Assembly: GCA_045837725.1 (NCBI GenBank) | Contig: JBEWZL010000264.1 | Location: forward strand, 1-64,000 | DNA length: 64,000 nt | Origin: Vermamoeba vermiformis | Lineage: Eukaryota > Tubulinea > Echinamoebida | Direction of reading: 5' to 3' | Shown: piece by piece, positions 22,738-36,064 of the stretch | How positions within the stretch are numbered: the first letter of the stretch is position 1 | How the letters are laid out: the number at the start of each line of letters is the position of its first letter | The notes under the pieces: generated by a model | The model's input: only the letters and a program-made list of their open reading frames with translations | Told to the model about the DNA's origin: nothing | Database searches by the model: none | Translations under genes and position numbers: made by a program

Positions 22738-22762
22738 AAGCCCGAAGAAATATTTCGGGCTT
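22738..22762. repeat. 9-bp stem hairpin between genes
   Basis: AAGCCCGAA (22738-22746) is complementary to TTCGGGCTT (22754-22762) with a 7-base loop, followed by a TTGTTGTTT stretch. It resembles a bacterial intrinsic terminator in shape, but it sits in the 157-bp spacer upstream of the ABC gene and downstream of the LRR gene, both minus strand. Read on the minus strand it would lie between the LRR stop and the ABC start. Confidence 0.75.
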
Positions 22763-22832
22763 TTGTTGTTTAAAGCATTAGAGTACTAAACGAGACTAAT
22801 AAAGATCCTTTATTATTTAAATGGTACTTTAT

Positions 22833-24318
22833 TTATGCAGGTCTTTTATCAATCCATTGGTGCTCATAAGGCAAATTCCAACTGTCATCGATTGTAGTAA
22901 GCGATGGAACTCTAATAGCCATCAAATTAGTCATTTTCTTGGCATATTCATAGATCATATTCCATTGCGCCGTAGAATCCTGATGTTTGTCGTAGAAATA
23001 AAATGATTGCAAGTTTATCAATGTCGTCAGCGGATCTAAAGTTGAAATTGATTGCTCTTTGCTGAATAAGGGAATACGCAAGTATCTTAGCGTCGTTAAT
23101 TTTGCCAAGTACGTCAAATGCTGCTGTGGATTAAATCCTAAATATATATTAAGGTCAATAAGCGCATCCGATCTATACTCGGATTTCATCGCTTACTGAA
23201 CAGCTCTAAATGAGTAACATTACTTAACGAAGTACTTATACGTTCAGTTATTGCCAATCTTTCAATTTTCTTTAAGCGCTGGACGAATTCAGAGTTTAGC
23301 CGTCTTTCATTCAATTTGAATTCCGAGACATAAAAGCTCGTAATGTGTTTAAATGGCCTAAATATATCTTCATATTGACTATCTTTATAATAATCTGCTA
23401 ATGCTGGTAGCGCTAAGCGCTTTAGATTGGTTAAGGTTTGGATGTGGATTGGAAAACATGGGAAAATATCGTAGCCACTGCATTGTAAGGACGTTAACTT
23501 GGTCAACGTTGCAAATTCACATGCTAAAAAAGGCAATCCTCCGAAATTGATCTCCAAATCTGTTAATTTGGTCAACGCTGCCAAAATGCGCTGCAGATCT
23601 CGTGTAATGATCGTTTTTGAATCGAATAGGCTGCAAGGACATAGCCCTAGACTATCATCGTAAAATGCATAGTCTTCTCTCATATCATTCAATATTCGAC
23701 TGATGCTTAGGCTGGTCAGATCCGTCAAATTTTGTATCAGCCGTTTTGCTTGCTGTAACTCGATCGAAGATATTTTTAACGTCACTAAGGTCGTTGGTAG
23801 CTCTATATTATTCCAAAAATAGCTATCATTGGGCTTTGCGTCGATTTCTAACTTTCTCAAATTACGCAGAACCGAGATGCGTCTAACACTATCGATTAAG
23901 CAGACTAGATTAGTCTTGAAAATGTCAGCAATGTCTCTTCCATACTTACTCTTGCGTGGTAACCATAGGCGAGTATTTAAACTCTGTGATGTTATCGAGG
24001 TGTGACGTCTTTAATGTTGGATGTGAAAATATTCGAAATGAAATGGCGTGTAAATTCGTTATATATTTTCCTAAATTACTTCTCCACATCTTCGATACGA
24101 TAGTACTGAAAAACTTGTTATATTAGGCGTGGTAAACAAGTTGTATGAAATAATCCCAATAATTTATGTGTAATTAATAATCAAACAAGGTGCATCTACA
24201 ATACTTACCACATTAATAATTCTTGTGCATTCATGTAGCTAAAGATTGCTCGTAAAATATCGGGAGGTAGATCTATAATGCCAAAGGCTTGTGCACGCTT
24301 TCTGCGGTCCAAATCCAT
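22833..24318 (-). CDS. F-box / leucine-rich repeat protein, frames interrupted
   Basis: The ATG at 24318 opens an F-box: GIIDLPPDILRAIFSYMNAQELLM, then after an intron CTIVSKMWRSNLGKYI. Downstream are about 320 residues of irregular LRRs (LPTTLVTLKISSI, NLTDLTSLSIS, LTKLTDLEINFGG, TLTNLKRLALPALAD, HLTYLAKLTTLRYLRI). F-box/LRR proteins are usually substrate receptors of SCF ubiquitin ligases. The frame does not carry at two points that I tried to splice. One is around 23985-23930, where the F-box exon and the LRR exon are one base out of register. The other is near 23187, where ELFSKR ends and the next frame begins. Either the assembly has indels, an intron is misplaced, or the gene is decaying. 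Confidence 0.6.
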
Positions 24319-24456
24319 AATTAATCTGTTGGTCAAACACGACTATAGTCGGTTCGTTGGTGTGCTCCATTCAACATGCCAAATTCAAAGCTTAACATTT
24401 ATAAATTCCATATTTATTGGTTAAAAACTGGCCAAGTTTGGCTGGCGGATTTTCTG

Positions 24457-27400
24457 TTAATCGAACATATCAAATAACTCATCATCTTCAGCCTTAGCCG
24501 AGTCCACATCTGCAGCAGGTTCGCTGGTGGACCAGTCCATAGCAGCTGAGTCGTTCTTTTTAGCCTTGCTCTTGGATCGGGTGTTATCCTCCGTGGAGAC
24601 TTCGAGAGACAAGTTGGCGATGAGAGGATTAGCATCTGTTTCGAGCACCATCAACAAAGCCTCAAATTCGGGTCGCCACTTGGTTTCTCCGTGTTCCAAG
24701 CTCAATCTCGTTTGATTAGCAATGTAGACCAGCAAATCAAACGCCAACTTCTTCACGTTGTACTCGTACAAGCTCTTCTTGGGACCATTCAAGTCGAGCA
24801 CGGACTTTTGCACGGCAGATTGGTTTTCAGCGACGCTGCCATCGATCATCATCTTCAAGTAGGTGGCAAATACTTCGGTGGCCTTGTCCTGGTACTGCTC
24901 TTGGTTCTTCTCTTTCTCGCCCTGTTTGTAGATCTTGATCCAAACAGATGTCAAAGGAGTGAAGACAGCCTTGTTGATCAATGAGTGCGTGGTTGGGTTG
25001 AGAATAGCGCACGAGATGATAAAGTTGGTCATGGAGACGGTGCCAACAATATCTTCAACCCAGACTTCGGGACGCAACGTCAACAAGTTGGTGATGGCTG
25101 CCAAAATAACACGGCGGTACTTGGGAATCTCTTCTTCGCTCGGCTTGAGGTGGATGGTGAAGTTGAACAACGAGGCCAACAATGGGCTCTCCTCTCGTTG
25201 ACCCAAGTGTGACAAGCGGTGCGCAATCTTGGTGGGCGTGTTGGTGCCGAGAGGAGGATGCATCAATCCGTACAAATTGTTGACGAAGGTCATAATCTTC
25301 TGCTTGCTGAAACGCTCGTAAGTCACGTGAGCGGTCAACATTCTGTACAGCACTTGTTGCAAAACGTCAAACGAGACGGATTTGTAGACGTTTTTGAGGT
25401 TGTTCATGACGAAGGTGAACAAGGCGTCTTGAAGGAAGTATGTGCGCTCTTGCTCCATATTGCTGGCGTTATCATGGTGCACCGAGTTCGTCAACAATAC
25501 TTGGATTACGTCGTTGATTGCGTTTCTCGAAGCATCACGCAAGGTCCACTCCTTGGTTGTGTAGTTCTGATCCTCTTTCACAACGGTGTTCAACAAAGTA
25601 TTGTACTGCTCAGCTGAGAGTACGTTGATTTCGTCAGCGTGCACCAACTTGGAGGCAAGATCAATCATATCCAGAGCTTGAGTGTAGTACGACGGGCTGT
25701 AGGACAAGTAGCCTTGCAAGGAATTGTAAACCTCGTGAGCAGTCAACAGACTAGTACGCTTGTAAGCTTCCGTCTTGTCACCTTTGTCCAGCTCAAAGGA
25801 GACCAGCTTTCGAACAAATTCGTTCAAGTGAGAGCTGTGACTGTAAACACTGCTCAGCAATGAGGAAATGCCTGCAACAGCTGTTTTGGGACTGTCGATT
25901 GCCTTTCTGTAGATCATCTCGTGCATGATCAGCGGCAACTTGTCCTGCCAAGCGTAGACGCAGGTCTGAGGGTTCGAAACGATCAACGCCTCAATGATTT
26001 TGAAGTTGTGGTTGGCGATCTTCTTGTCAGAGGCACGAGAATACCATTCCCAAACGGCGTTCATCAACCTGGTAGTAGCAACGGTAATACCGGTGACGAC
26101 GCGGTAGTTGCTCTCATTGCTGTAAGTGAAGGTGCACACGCTTGCGACCAACTTTGCAATCGCATCTGGTTTCGGAGAGAAGACGAACTTCTCAGTCTGC
26201 CCTTGATTCTTCAGGATGGTCTCCATCATAGTAATGAAATCTTCAATGCTTCCATGGGCCCAAGTGTTATAGTCCGCGATCAATGAGAACATAGCGTGTT
26301 GCAACAAGAACTTGTACTCGACAGGCAATTCTGTCACCTTCTTGCCAGGGAATGTCTTGAATTGCACAAGGGGCAACAAGTACTTGACAAACTGGTTCGA
26401 CACAGCGGTGGTTGACAACGTTTGTTTCCAGATTCTGAAAATGTTGCCGGCTTGAGTCTCCAAGCTACCGATCATCTTGGCGTGATAGAGCAAGTATTGA
26501 TGTGTCACTGCCATAAATTGCTCCAAAGTGAAAGCATAGCCAGCAAGCTCGTGGCGGTAAAGCTCAAACACCAAATCGCGACGCAAGTTCAATCGCTTGA
26601 TGTCTTCAGCAGTTTGTTGAGGTTTGTGCACGGCAACCAAGTACTCATCAACGATCAGCTGCACCAACTTGGCGGCATTACCAATGTGTTCCACTTTGTT
26701 GTTCTTGCGCAAAATGCCGTGGTTCATGGTGTTTTGTATGGCCTTCACCAACCCGCTCACATGGCTGCGGGCCATAGGATTTTCTCTGCTGACCGTTTCG
26801 TTAAGGAAGTAGTTCACGAGCTTGTGGGCCTCGGCAACTTTTTCCAACCCCCAAGCAGGGCAGTTGTTACTCCAAACCTTCAAGGCGTATTCACGCGACA
26901 ACGATTTGAAGGCAGGTGAACGAGCTGCACTGGGCTGTGCGTCCAAACAGCTGTTGGCAAGACCAGAGATAATATCCTTGATGTGGTTGTAGTAGTAGTT
27001 GCCTTCCGTCAAATAGCTGCCCAAGCTCAGGTTGAGCAAGAAATCAGAAGCATTAGGTGCCTTGTCGCTAATGAACTGAATGATGTTGTGCAAGATGATG
27101 TACACTTGATCGGGCTTGTTCTTCAAGTTGGTCAGCTCACGAGTGAAGATTTGCTGCCAGAACAAGCCAAGGAAGTTGTCTCTGACGAAGTTGCAGAACT
27201 TTGATTCATCTCCTTCGCTCAAACGGTAGTAGCTGTTTGGTGACGGAACAGTGTTGAGCACCTTCTTCCAGAAGCCGACCAAAATGATGCGCAAGTTGCG
27301 ATCTTTCATCGATTTGACTTGTGCGGTGAGCGTGTTGAGCACGTGGAAGAGGCGAGAAGTTGATGCAGGGGTGCTACCTGTCGTGACCATGGTAACCAAG

Positions 27401-30400
27401 TGCCCAATCAAAACCTCCCAGCGGCTCTTGAAGATGTTGACCTCATCCATATTAACGCTGAACAACAATTGTTTCTCGTCGTATCTGCACAAGTAATCGC
27501 TAACGATCTTGGAGATCTCGTCAGTGATGCCAATACCAGTCCAGTTAATCAAGTCGGCCACAGCCAAGAACTTGATATCATCGTCAGGAGCGTTGTTGGC
27601 CAACTCCACAATGACAGTCTTGACGAAGCGCTCGCAGTGACGTTGAGGAATTTCGTACTTGTCCAACAAGTTCATGTGCTCGATGATTCTGGGCTTTTGA
27701 AGGGTACCGCTGGTGACCAAGCTTCTTGAGTGGCCTTCAGCCTTGGCGCCCAACAAAGCAATGAGGATTTCCACGTTTGTGATCTTTACGGCAGTTTCGA
27801 TGATGCTCCAAGCTGCTGCCTCGCACTTAGCAGATTTGCTCGCCAAGAATTCAAAAGCGCTGCCCAAGATAGCAATGCGAACGTCACGGTGCAACTCGGC
27901 ACGGTTCCATTCGTGCAAGATCATCTGCACGTGTTGGTCGGTCGGTGTCTTGGCCAACAAGCGGATGAGCTCCTTATAGGCAGTGACCTTCAATGAGTTG
28001 CGAGCCTTGCCGGTGAGCAACATCTTGATGGTCTTTGTCAAACCACCTTCAGGCAAGTAAGGCACCAAGTGGTTGACAGAGTAGACGGCAACCTTGGCGA
28101 AGTCTGAGCCCATGAACTTGGGAGAGAACAAGAAGCGCATGGGAGCGACCGGTTCGTCGTTTTGCAACACACCGCGAATCAAGGTTTCAACGACGCTGAC
28201 TGGCAAGCCCTTGCGAACCACTTTATCACCCTCCTTAAGTGGCTTTTCGTATTGAGTCAAGAACTTGACAATGTCGGCGTAGTCCACGCTAGGCATCAAC
28301 GTCCAACGGCGAGCAGCCAAACCTTGCTCGGGAACTGGACGGTTGCTGTTGAACAACTGAACGAGCCATTGTTCCCCAAGTCTGCGAGTTTGATCGGGAG
28401 TCAAACGGCGCAAGTCGTAGCAAGCCTCCAAGCAGAAGAAATCGGCGTGATCTTGTTTATCTGCTTCCATGGTGGCAATTTCTTCCAACATCTCCTTCTC
28501 TTTCTTGCGCTCCAGCTCAACGCGTTGCTTCATCTCGGTTTGCTTAATCTCGTTTTCGGTGTGAACTGCGATACGACCGTGTTGCAAAACAGGTTGTGGT
28601 CTGCGAGATGCAGGGCGACCTCGAATGGCAGCACGACCTCGGCGAGAAGGTACAGCGACGACACCCTTCTTGCCCTTGGTCTTGGTGCCCTCAGCTTCCT
28701 TCTCGATCAACTTCTTCCTGATCAATGGGCGCTCATCGTGTTCAACGAAGAACACACCACGGAAGGACTTCTTTTGGCCAATGTACTTGTCGAGCAAGTC
28801 TTGGCGGTACTTCACCAAGTGGTGCCACACGAAGGGAATGTACACAGCTGAAGAGGTGATGCTCAAAAGCTTTTCTACGGCTTGATTGCGGCGAGCCTTG
28901 CCTTCAGCGCGAGTAAGAATACCAGTCTCCTCCTTCTTCAACCACTTCCACAAGACAGTGCTTGCTTGTCTCGAACGGAGAATGAATTCGGTGAATTCGA
29001 CAAGCAAAGGAATGTCGTGCCATTCCTCTCCTCCGTGCAAAGTCATCAATTGGTTGTAGTAGTGGATGACTTCATCGTCAGTCTCGATGATGAAAAGACC
29101 TTCGTCGTCCTTCTCCAATCGCTTGGCGGCATCAGTGAGCAATTGTGCGAATCTGTTCTTCAACAAAGGGATCTGGTGCCAGCTTGAGCCAACGATTGTG
29201 ATCAAAGGAGCGAAGTAGTCAATCTTTTCACGCCACTCGGGGTTCTTGGTCGAGACGCGTTCGTCATAGCATTGAATCAACCAATCAGCAAGTCTGACTC
29301 TCTTGTTGAAGCTCATGGTCCAAGTGGTTTGCAAGTGGACACGGAAGTCCTCGGCAGCACGTTTCTCACCGAGTCTGAACAGAGCAATGCGCCATTGAAG
29401 CTCGAAACCGAATTGGAACATTTCGAGATTGACAAGCTTGAGAGCGCGAGTCATAGCAGCCCAGCTGAGAGTGATGAAATGCTTGAGAACACGGTGAGAA
29501 AGCACGTGTTCGAAGCCAGGAGCAGAGCCTTCGTCCAAATCGGAGCTATCGAACAAGTCTTGCAACATAGTGAACCAAATCTCGAACTGCTCCTTAGTAG
29601 TGCCGTCAGCCATGAAGGTGTTGCTGTAATGAGATTGCTTTTCTTGTTCGTTGAAGCCAAACATCTCATCGAAAACAGGCTCCTTGTTGTCAATTGTCTC
29701 GTTCTTCAACTTGCCTTGCAAGAACTTGATGGTTCTCGTGGTTTGCACGAGGTTCTTAGCACGTAAGGTGGCCGACAACAGCTTGTCAATGGCAGCCTTG
29801 CGTTCAACAATGCTGTTGCTGTTGGAAGCTTTCTGGAGCATGCTTCGCATTTGGTGATCGTTGATGTCAACGAAGGCTTGCAACTGGTCGAGCAAGTTCT
29901 CGGAAACAAGACCAGGCTCGAAGAGGGGACGGATGGCATCTTGAATTTGACCAATAGGCAAGACACGAAGCATGTTAATCAACAAGGTGTAGTTCGTTTT
30001 AGCCAAGTGTAAGATGTGCTCAGGACGGAGCAACTTGAAGACAGTCATCTTGTGCTCCTCAGTCAGGAGTTGGCTCATGAGCCAGCTTAACATGTCGCTG
30101 TTTGCCAAAGGATCTTCAGAGAACAACGGCAAAATGTGTTGGACGATCAAGCCTTGGTCCTCCTTCTTGATGCTTCTCACGATGGTCTTGAGCATCTCGG
30201 AGTAAGCTTCAAGATCCTTCTTGATGATGGGCAAGAAGTGGTCCAGCTTTTGTTTGGGGTCGCCAATCTTGCCCAAGATATAACCCAGTTGGGCCAAGTA
30301 AAGGAGCCAAACGCCTTCAAACAAGGGCAAAAAGCTGTTTACGAGCTAAAGATGTATTAGAATCTTGCGAACATTGGTTGGAATTGCTTGTACTTACGAC

Positions 30401-33026
30401 ATCGACGGTGTCGACTTTGTAAAGCAAGGTACGCAAAATGAAATCGAGGTATTCCTTCTTGTTTTGCAAGAAGTAAGGCAAAACACGTGTAGCCATAATA
30501 TTGTTGTCCTTAACGTTCTTGCAAATTTCTTGGAATTGTCTCTTGACTTGTGAAGCCATCCAACCCATGCCTTGGTAAGTTGTGAAGGTATCCCAGAAGT
30601 AGTTCAAAACCTAAAAGTATACATTAGGATACGTTTGAGACATAAAAAATTGGCTTACTAATTCAGGAAGACTCGCGCTCAATGAAACAATCACTTCAGT
30701 GTGGTAGTCAGGGAAGAGCTTCTTAAGAGCAGGGAAGAAGTACTGCACGACAATGGTGTTGATGCTCTTATCAGCCATAGCGCGAGTAGCTTCAGGAAGG
30801 CGAATATCGTCCTTCGTGTTGACCAACGATCTGGAAACAGCTTTGATGCCGCTGGCCCAGTTGTTGCTCCAAGAATGCGCGTAAGATGAATCAGCCATCC
30901 ATCTTGGTGTGAGTTTGGTGTAGACACCGAAGTAGGGGCGCATAATGTTAACGAGTTGGTCGACTTGGCTTGGGTGGTATGAGTGGTCAACAAGCTCTCG
31001 CAAGAACTCGAAAGTTGCGTGGTGGTATTCATCAGGATAGGTAAGCTTTTTCCACATGCAAGTCACGATAGCAGCCCACAAGTCAACCAATTGCACGGCA
31101 AATTTGGCGAACTTGGTGTTGTCGTGGGTATACACGAGCTTCTTCTCAGGAACCGCAGTACTCTCCCAAGTGCGTCTCTTGCGCACAAGGTCTCTGAGTG
31201 CCTTGCCGGTCAAGTTCTTTTGCTTCTCGTCGAACTTGGCACGCTTGGCCTCTCTGTACTTCTTTTCAACGCGGCCTCTGACAAGCTGATGTGCTGCTTG
31301 TTCGTTACTCCTTGATGGAAAGGATCATAGCTCGAAGCATATTGGAAGTGTCCCCGAACACCTTGGTGCGATAGGTGTTGCGCTTGTAGTCGTCATCGCC
31401 GACCATGGAGTCGATGGATTGCCACATGCGATTGTAGTACTCAATGGCGACCTTAGAGAAGATCAGCAGCTCTCCCAAGCTTGCCTTTTCGACCAGGCGT
31501 TTGCGGGAGTAAGTGGCCAAGAAGTGAACGTCCAGCTGGTTTCTGATAAAGTACGTCGTAGGTGTGCCCAAAGCAACGATGACCTTGCCCAACTCAAGCA
31601 AATCATTAAACTTGGTGTGATTCAAGGTCCAAATGTTGTGGGGAATGTCTATAAAAGTATCATTAGCGTTGTTCATCGTACGTGCAACGCTATTACTTAC
31701 GTGAATAAATATTGTCTTTGTCGTCGCGCCAAACTGAGTTTCTCAAAAAGGCGTAGATTTCCTTAGGGAAGTGTGTAACGAAGTATTCCAAGTTGTCGAC
31801 AAAAACTTGCGGGAATTCAGAGTCTAACATAGAATAAATTAATACTACTCCCCAATTGCTTAGAAGCATTACTTACATCTGCTGTTGGGAGGAGGGAAGC
31901 GCTCCAACAATTCCACGACTTTGCCTGCAGCCTTGGCATTGCGAATCAACTCATCGCGCACGTTGTTGTGCTCCTTTTCGACGGCATTGCGTTTGCCACG
32001 GCCGTGGCCACTCGAACCGGCGCCAACACGCTTAGTGTTGACCAAGAAGTACCATTCGTTCCAGATTGTGATACGCGATTCGGTCTTGGTTGACAAGTTT
32101 TGGCGCAACAAAGCAACCACTACGTCCGAGTGGTAACGGCACAACTTGTCCCAGTGCAAAAATGCGTTTGTTTGTACGCCGTTGGATGCATCCAACAAAA
32201 ACTTCTCTACGACCTTCGAGCTGAATACAAACGCGTTAATAACTTATAAATTTAACATCATATTGATAAAAACTAAATTTCATCCACAAAATGAATTGGC
32301 TTGATTTGTTTTGCAATATTTAAGAAGATGGATTTACCTGCATCCGTGGAGATATCTGGCCACAAAGTCTGCAGATTTCTCTGGCAAGGTTGAGAAGTGT
32401 TCTACGGCTCTGTTCAATAGGTTGACGCGCTTATACTTAATGCAGGCGTGCAAGAGCTCGTTGCGGACTGCGGCGACGGATTTCATAGCGGTGTTATAAA
32501 TCTCTTCATCGCTAATATCTCTGCGCGCTACTTCCTTCGCGGCAATTGATTTAAATAAAATAGAAGGCGAGTTAAGCTCGCTCAAGAAAGTCTGCTGCGC
32601 CTCTACGTCAGATTTAGGTGCGCCGGCAGCGATTGCCAAAGCCAAGCGATCTTCGTGGTAGTACTTAGAGACGTTAGTCTTTTGAGCCGGCAGAATCTCG
32701 GTAAAGCCATCCTCTGTCTCCATCTCAGCAACCTCCGGTTCGGGATGCTAAAATCAAAAATTTAGAACAAAATCATACTACGCCTTCTACAGTGAATAAA
32801 TCCTAAGGTGTACGATGAAGAGGCAAATCTTCATCATTAAATTGATTTAAAAATAGAATTCTAAATTTGTGGTGAATCTTACTTGGCGAAGCGCTTTAAC
32901 GATTGGCTTAAGCTCTTGAACATGCTTGGCTCCAAGTTTACTCGCTAATTTAACTCGCTTGTCATAAGGCAAGGTAGAAGTTGAGTTTAGCAACTCTTCT
33001 TTGGTTTTAGGCAGATTAAGTTCCAT
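24457..33026 (-). CDS. Giant helical-repeat (HEAT-like) protein of unknown function
   Basis: Eight exons join exactly in frame to 2,693 residues: 33026-32883, 32747-32338, 32220-31877, 31823-31701, 31648-31309, 31277-30659, 30610-30398 and 30345-24457. The start MELNLPKTKEELLNS sets the frame. The protein is almost all alpha-helical, with irregular paired helices throughout, as in HEAT/alpha-solenoid scaffolds. Around residue 1,300 a basic RGR-rich stretch (RRGRAAIRGRPASRR) and a charged coiled segment interrupt it. The C-terminus has a nuclear-type signal (RSKSKAKK) and an acidic tail ending DELFDMFD. I do not recognise a named family. Two oddities: one exon of 5.9 kb in an intron-rich genome, and an intron of only 31 nt (31308-31278), which is required to keep the frame. 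Confidence 0.85.
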
Positions 33027-33300
33027 GATTGCTGTTGTAGTTAATTATTCACAGATTATAAGTTCAAATCAATATTTCGTGAAGTGCACTTATGCTCCGG
33101 TGAACAATTGATAAAAGAAGAATGGCAGAAAAAAAACGGTTTTTGTGGATCTGAGCCCTCGTGAATTTCACTAACGCCAGAAAAAAATAGGTAAAAAACA
33201 ATGGTCTCCTCAAAGTGACATAAATGACAGATGCGAAACAAGTGGTCAGGTATGCCTATTAACTACAATATTTATAGCTATTTATGGAATCATTCTTCTG
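33027..33300. other. Intergenic spacer
   Basis: This 274-bp spacer lies between the giant protein start and the BPI-family stop, both on the minus strand. It should hold the giant gene's promoter and the BPI gene's 3' end. No distinct motif is seen. Confidence 0.4.
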
Positions 33301-35530
33301 TTAACTGTTGATGTGGATCACCTTTCCGTTGGCTTTTCTATTCAATACTTGGACCGATTGATCCAAACGTCCACTAAAGTTAACGTTGATGGCAAAATAA
33401 CCGTTGTGGAATGTAATCAAAGGATCCTTAATATGGGTTCCTGAGGAAAAACGGGTCAGATTTGAGATCGTGTACGAGACTAATTGTTTACCTGGCACAA
33501 TTGGAAGAGCGAAACCCGTACTTATCTTCTGATTAGCAAAAGGAACGATAATTTTGCGTACTATAAACGCGATGAGCTGCGTCAAGAAGGGTAACTCGCT
33601 CTTGACCTCGGGAATGGACGAGTTCTATTAATAACGTTAGATAAATAATTAGTTTGGCATATTACGTACTTGGAAAGTAAGTTTGCTGTCTATATATTCA
33701 ATAGTAGGAACTAGTGACTCGCCGACAGTTTCAACCTGGATCGAGTGATGAGCACTGAGTTTGAAGGACATTTCCTACGTACCTTAACGTTGAGATCTAC
33801 TTTTATATCGGCTATGAGAACATCTATGCGAGTCTCATTCTCGAAAGCAACGACGTATATCTTCAGTACAGTATCAATTGTAACGCCGAGCCCTAGATAC
33901 AACCGATCGCGTTAGTCCTGGTTCACTCGAATATTTTTCTATCTTACCGCTCTCTGTTATTTTACTAGTGAGTGGTGCACTTGCATCATATTCTAGTCCC
34001 ATCTCGGCGTTAGGATACAGTTTGGCGAGGGTTGGGAACAAAACTGAGAACGGATCCAGGTATTAATACGAGACGACTGATAGCATCTTTACTTACATCC
34101 CCAGGCCGTAGTATTCAAGGCAATTGGGAAGTTAGGCGGCAAATCTGAAGGAATGAAGAACCAGTCAAATGTTTTTGTTTGGTAGAAAGCGTAGCCGATT
34201 GAATTGACCGTGTAATCAGTAACGATAATCTGTGCTCATAATACTATTAGAGGATGGTACTCATTAATATAGCCGATGATACGTACTGAGAGCATTCTTG
34301 GCATTTGTGATGGCAAATTGACCGGTGGAACTGGCCCATCGTAATATTTATTTGGGGAACGAACTGGTACTGCATCACCTGCACAATATCCTTAGTAAGC
34401 GCATGCGATTGTATTGTAGCAATATAATGCAGGAATAGATAGAACTGCGCTGCTTGGAATCGTCGTAACGAGGGGCTTACCCTGCAAGCCAGTATCAACC
34501 AAAGCGCCGGTAAAAGTTGGATTTTGGACCAACGGATATCTAAGGATAATCATGTTGTCTACATTCTCCTCAAAAGGAAAATTTTTTATGAAGAAATCAG
34601 CCTGTTTCGTCAATGTTTCGAGAATCGACTTGACAACATTCTGCTCAACTTGTTTTCTGATTGTAGACTTGAACAAACCAATGAAGAAGTTGTACAACCA
34701 ACTGTGTATTACAAAATTAGGCGTCGTTTACCGTATATCAGAAAATTCGTTCGAACTTACCTCGCTCCGCCACGTACTTTCAGATCTAATTTATAATAGT
34801 TCGTTAGATCTATTATATAGTAATATCGACCTGCTTACCATATTTTTCCAAGGTTACTTTGGAATTTTGAAAGCTAACTTTCGGCTTCGATCCGTCCAAG
34901 TACACGGTAATATCCACGGTACCCTGCGAGCTACGTTATTATCGATGCAAATAGACTCAATTGCATACATGAAGCAGATTTAATATCGAAGTCGGCAGTG
35001 CCGGAGTCTTTCACGTGAGGCCAAGCTTTCTAATGGAAAACTGATCAGGAATACTCTTACTTAAGATAAACATTAAAATTTTTCATACCCCACGATAGCT
35101 CCAACCCATATCAACGTTTAATTGCATATTGCTCCTTTATTAAATCAATTAGGTTGATAAAAGGCGGATTTGCGGGACTTACGCGCGAAATTGCAGTCCT
35201 GTCCCTGGAATAATTACTAGCTGAAACGATGGCATCAAAATTCGAAATTTTAATGCCCGTTAAAGTGTAGTCTATATCACCAATAGTGGTATCTGCGAAT
35301 TAAGCAAAATTAGATCGGCCGTTTAAAAATTGTACTGGAAATTTAAAATACGAACCCGAGGTGCCAGTAATATCCGAGATGGATAATGAATTGATTTCCT
35401 GCTTTACAAATGGGAATACAATAGTTGTTACTTGATCAAGGCCACTTTGAGCTACGAGAAGATGCACTCCTGCTTGGTTAGCAGAGACGCACCAGAAAAT
35501 GGCAGCAACTAATAATATTGCTAACTTCAT
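33301..35530 (-). CDS. BPI/LBP/CETP family secreted lipid-binding protein
   Basis: About a dozen small exons give roughly 500 residues. A signal peptide (MKLAILLVAAIFWCVSA) is followed by the family N-terminus AGVHLLVAQSGLDQVTTIVF, matching the 'GxxxRxxQKGLDY' start of BPI. Later segments match the barrel tip and helix (SWLYNFFIGLFKSTIRKQ then VVKSILETL). The C-terminal barrel ends typically: IVPFANQKISTGFALPIVPG, then DPLITFHNGYFAINVNF. Family members bind lipopolysaccharide or other lipids. In amoebae and animals they often take part in bacterial recognition or killing. The protein is likely secreted or phagosomal, which is inference. The two barrel cysteines are not obvious. It is divergent from the Kelch-RING gene. 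Confidence 0.75.
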
Positions 35531-36064
35531 GGTCTATCGCAGCATAACTTGCTTAAAAAGAGTTTTGAATAAAAATTTAGGTTGGAAAGTTAGAGACAAC
35601 TGTATTATTACTAAAATTGATTTAGTTCATTAATGTAAATTGGTAATGGCGTATTAATAGTTAATTATATAAATAGCGAAAAGGGGCATAATAGAAACGG
35701 CAAAGATAATTACTAATCGATTTGTTTTTGGTTTGACAGGATTTCATTTTCTTTCACTTGTAAATTGGTAAACCCGATCCAAATAAATATGAAAAATATG
35801 ATGTAATTAAATGTAATTTAGTTTTACGAATTCAGTCTGGACTGTGTGTCGGGATGTCAAATGCAGATTTACCGTGGACACGGTCAACTTGACATACCTA
35901 TGCTCTATAGATAAATTATAAATTGCATGTTGTGCACGTCAATAATTTAAATGGCGTCTTTTTTGCTGCGGACTTGAATTTTTAAAAAGACTTGCAACGC
36001 GGCGATTAACAAGATTTTACTGACGATTACGAACACAAAGCAGATTCATAGACGTATTAACAAT
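35531..36064. promoter_or_regulatory. Shared divergent upstream region
   Basis: This 534-bp AT-rich segment lies between the divergent starts of the BPI-family gene and the Kelch-RING gene. ATATAAATAG near 35668 could be a TATA-like element. No gene frames are present. Confidence 0.4.

Noticed and set aside
24457-30330. Many plus-strand frames of 60-230 codons opposite the giant gene
   Set aside because: They are antisense shadows of the strongly coding minus strand.
30659-31648. Frame shift in the giant gene near 31310
   Set aside because: A 31-nt GT-AG intron (31308-31278) restores the frame exactly, so a frame shift is not needed.
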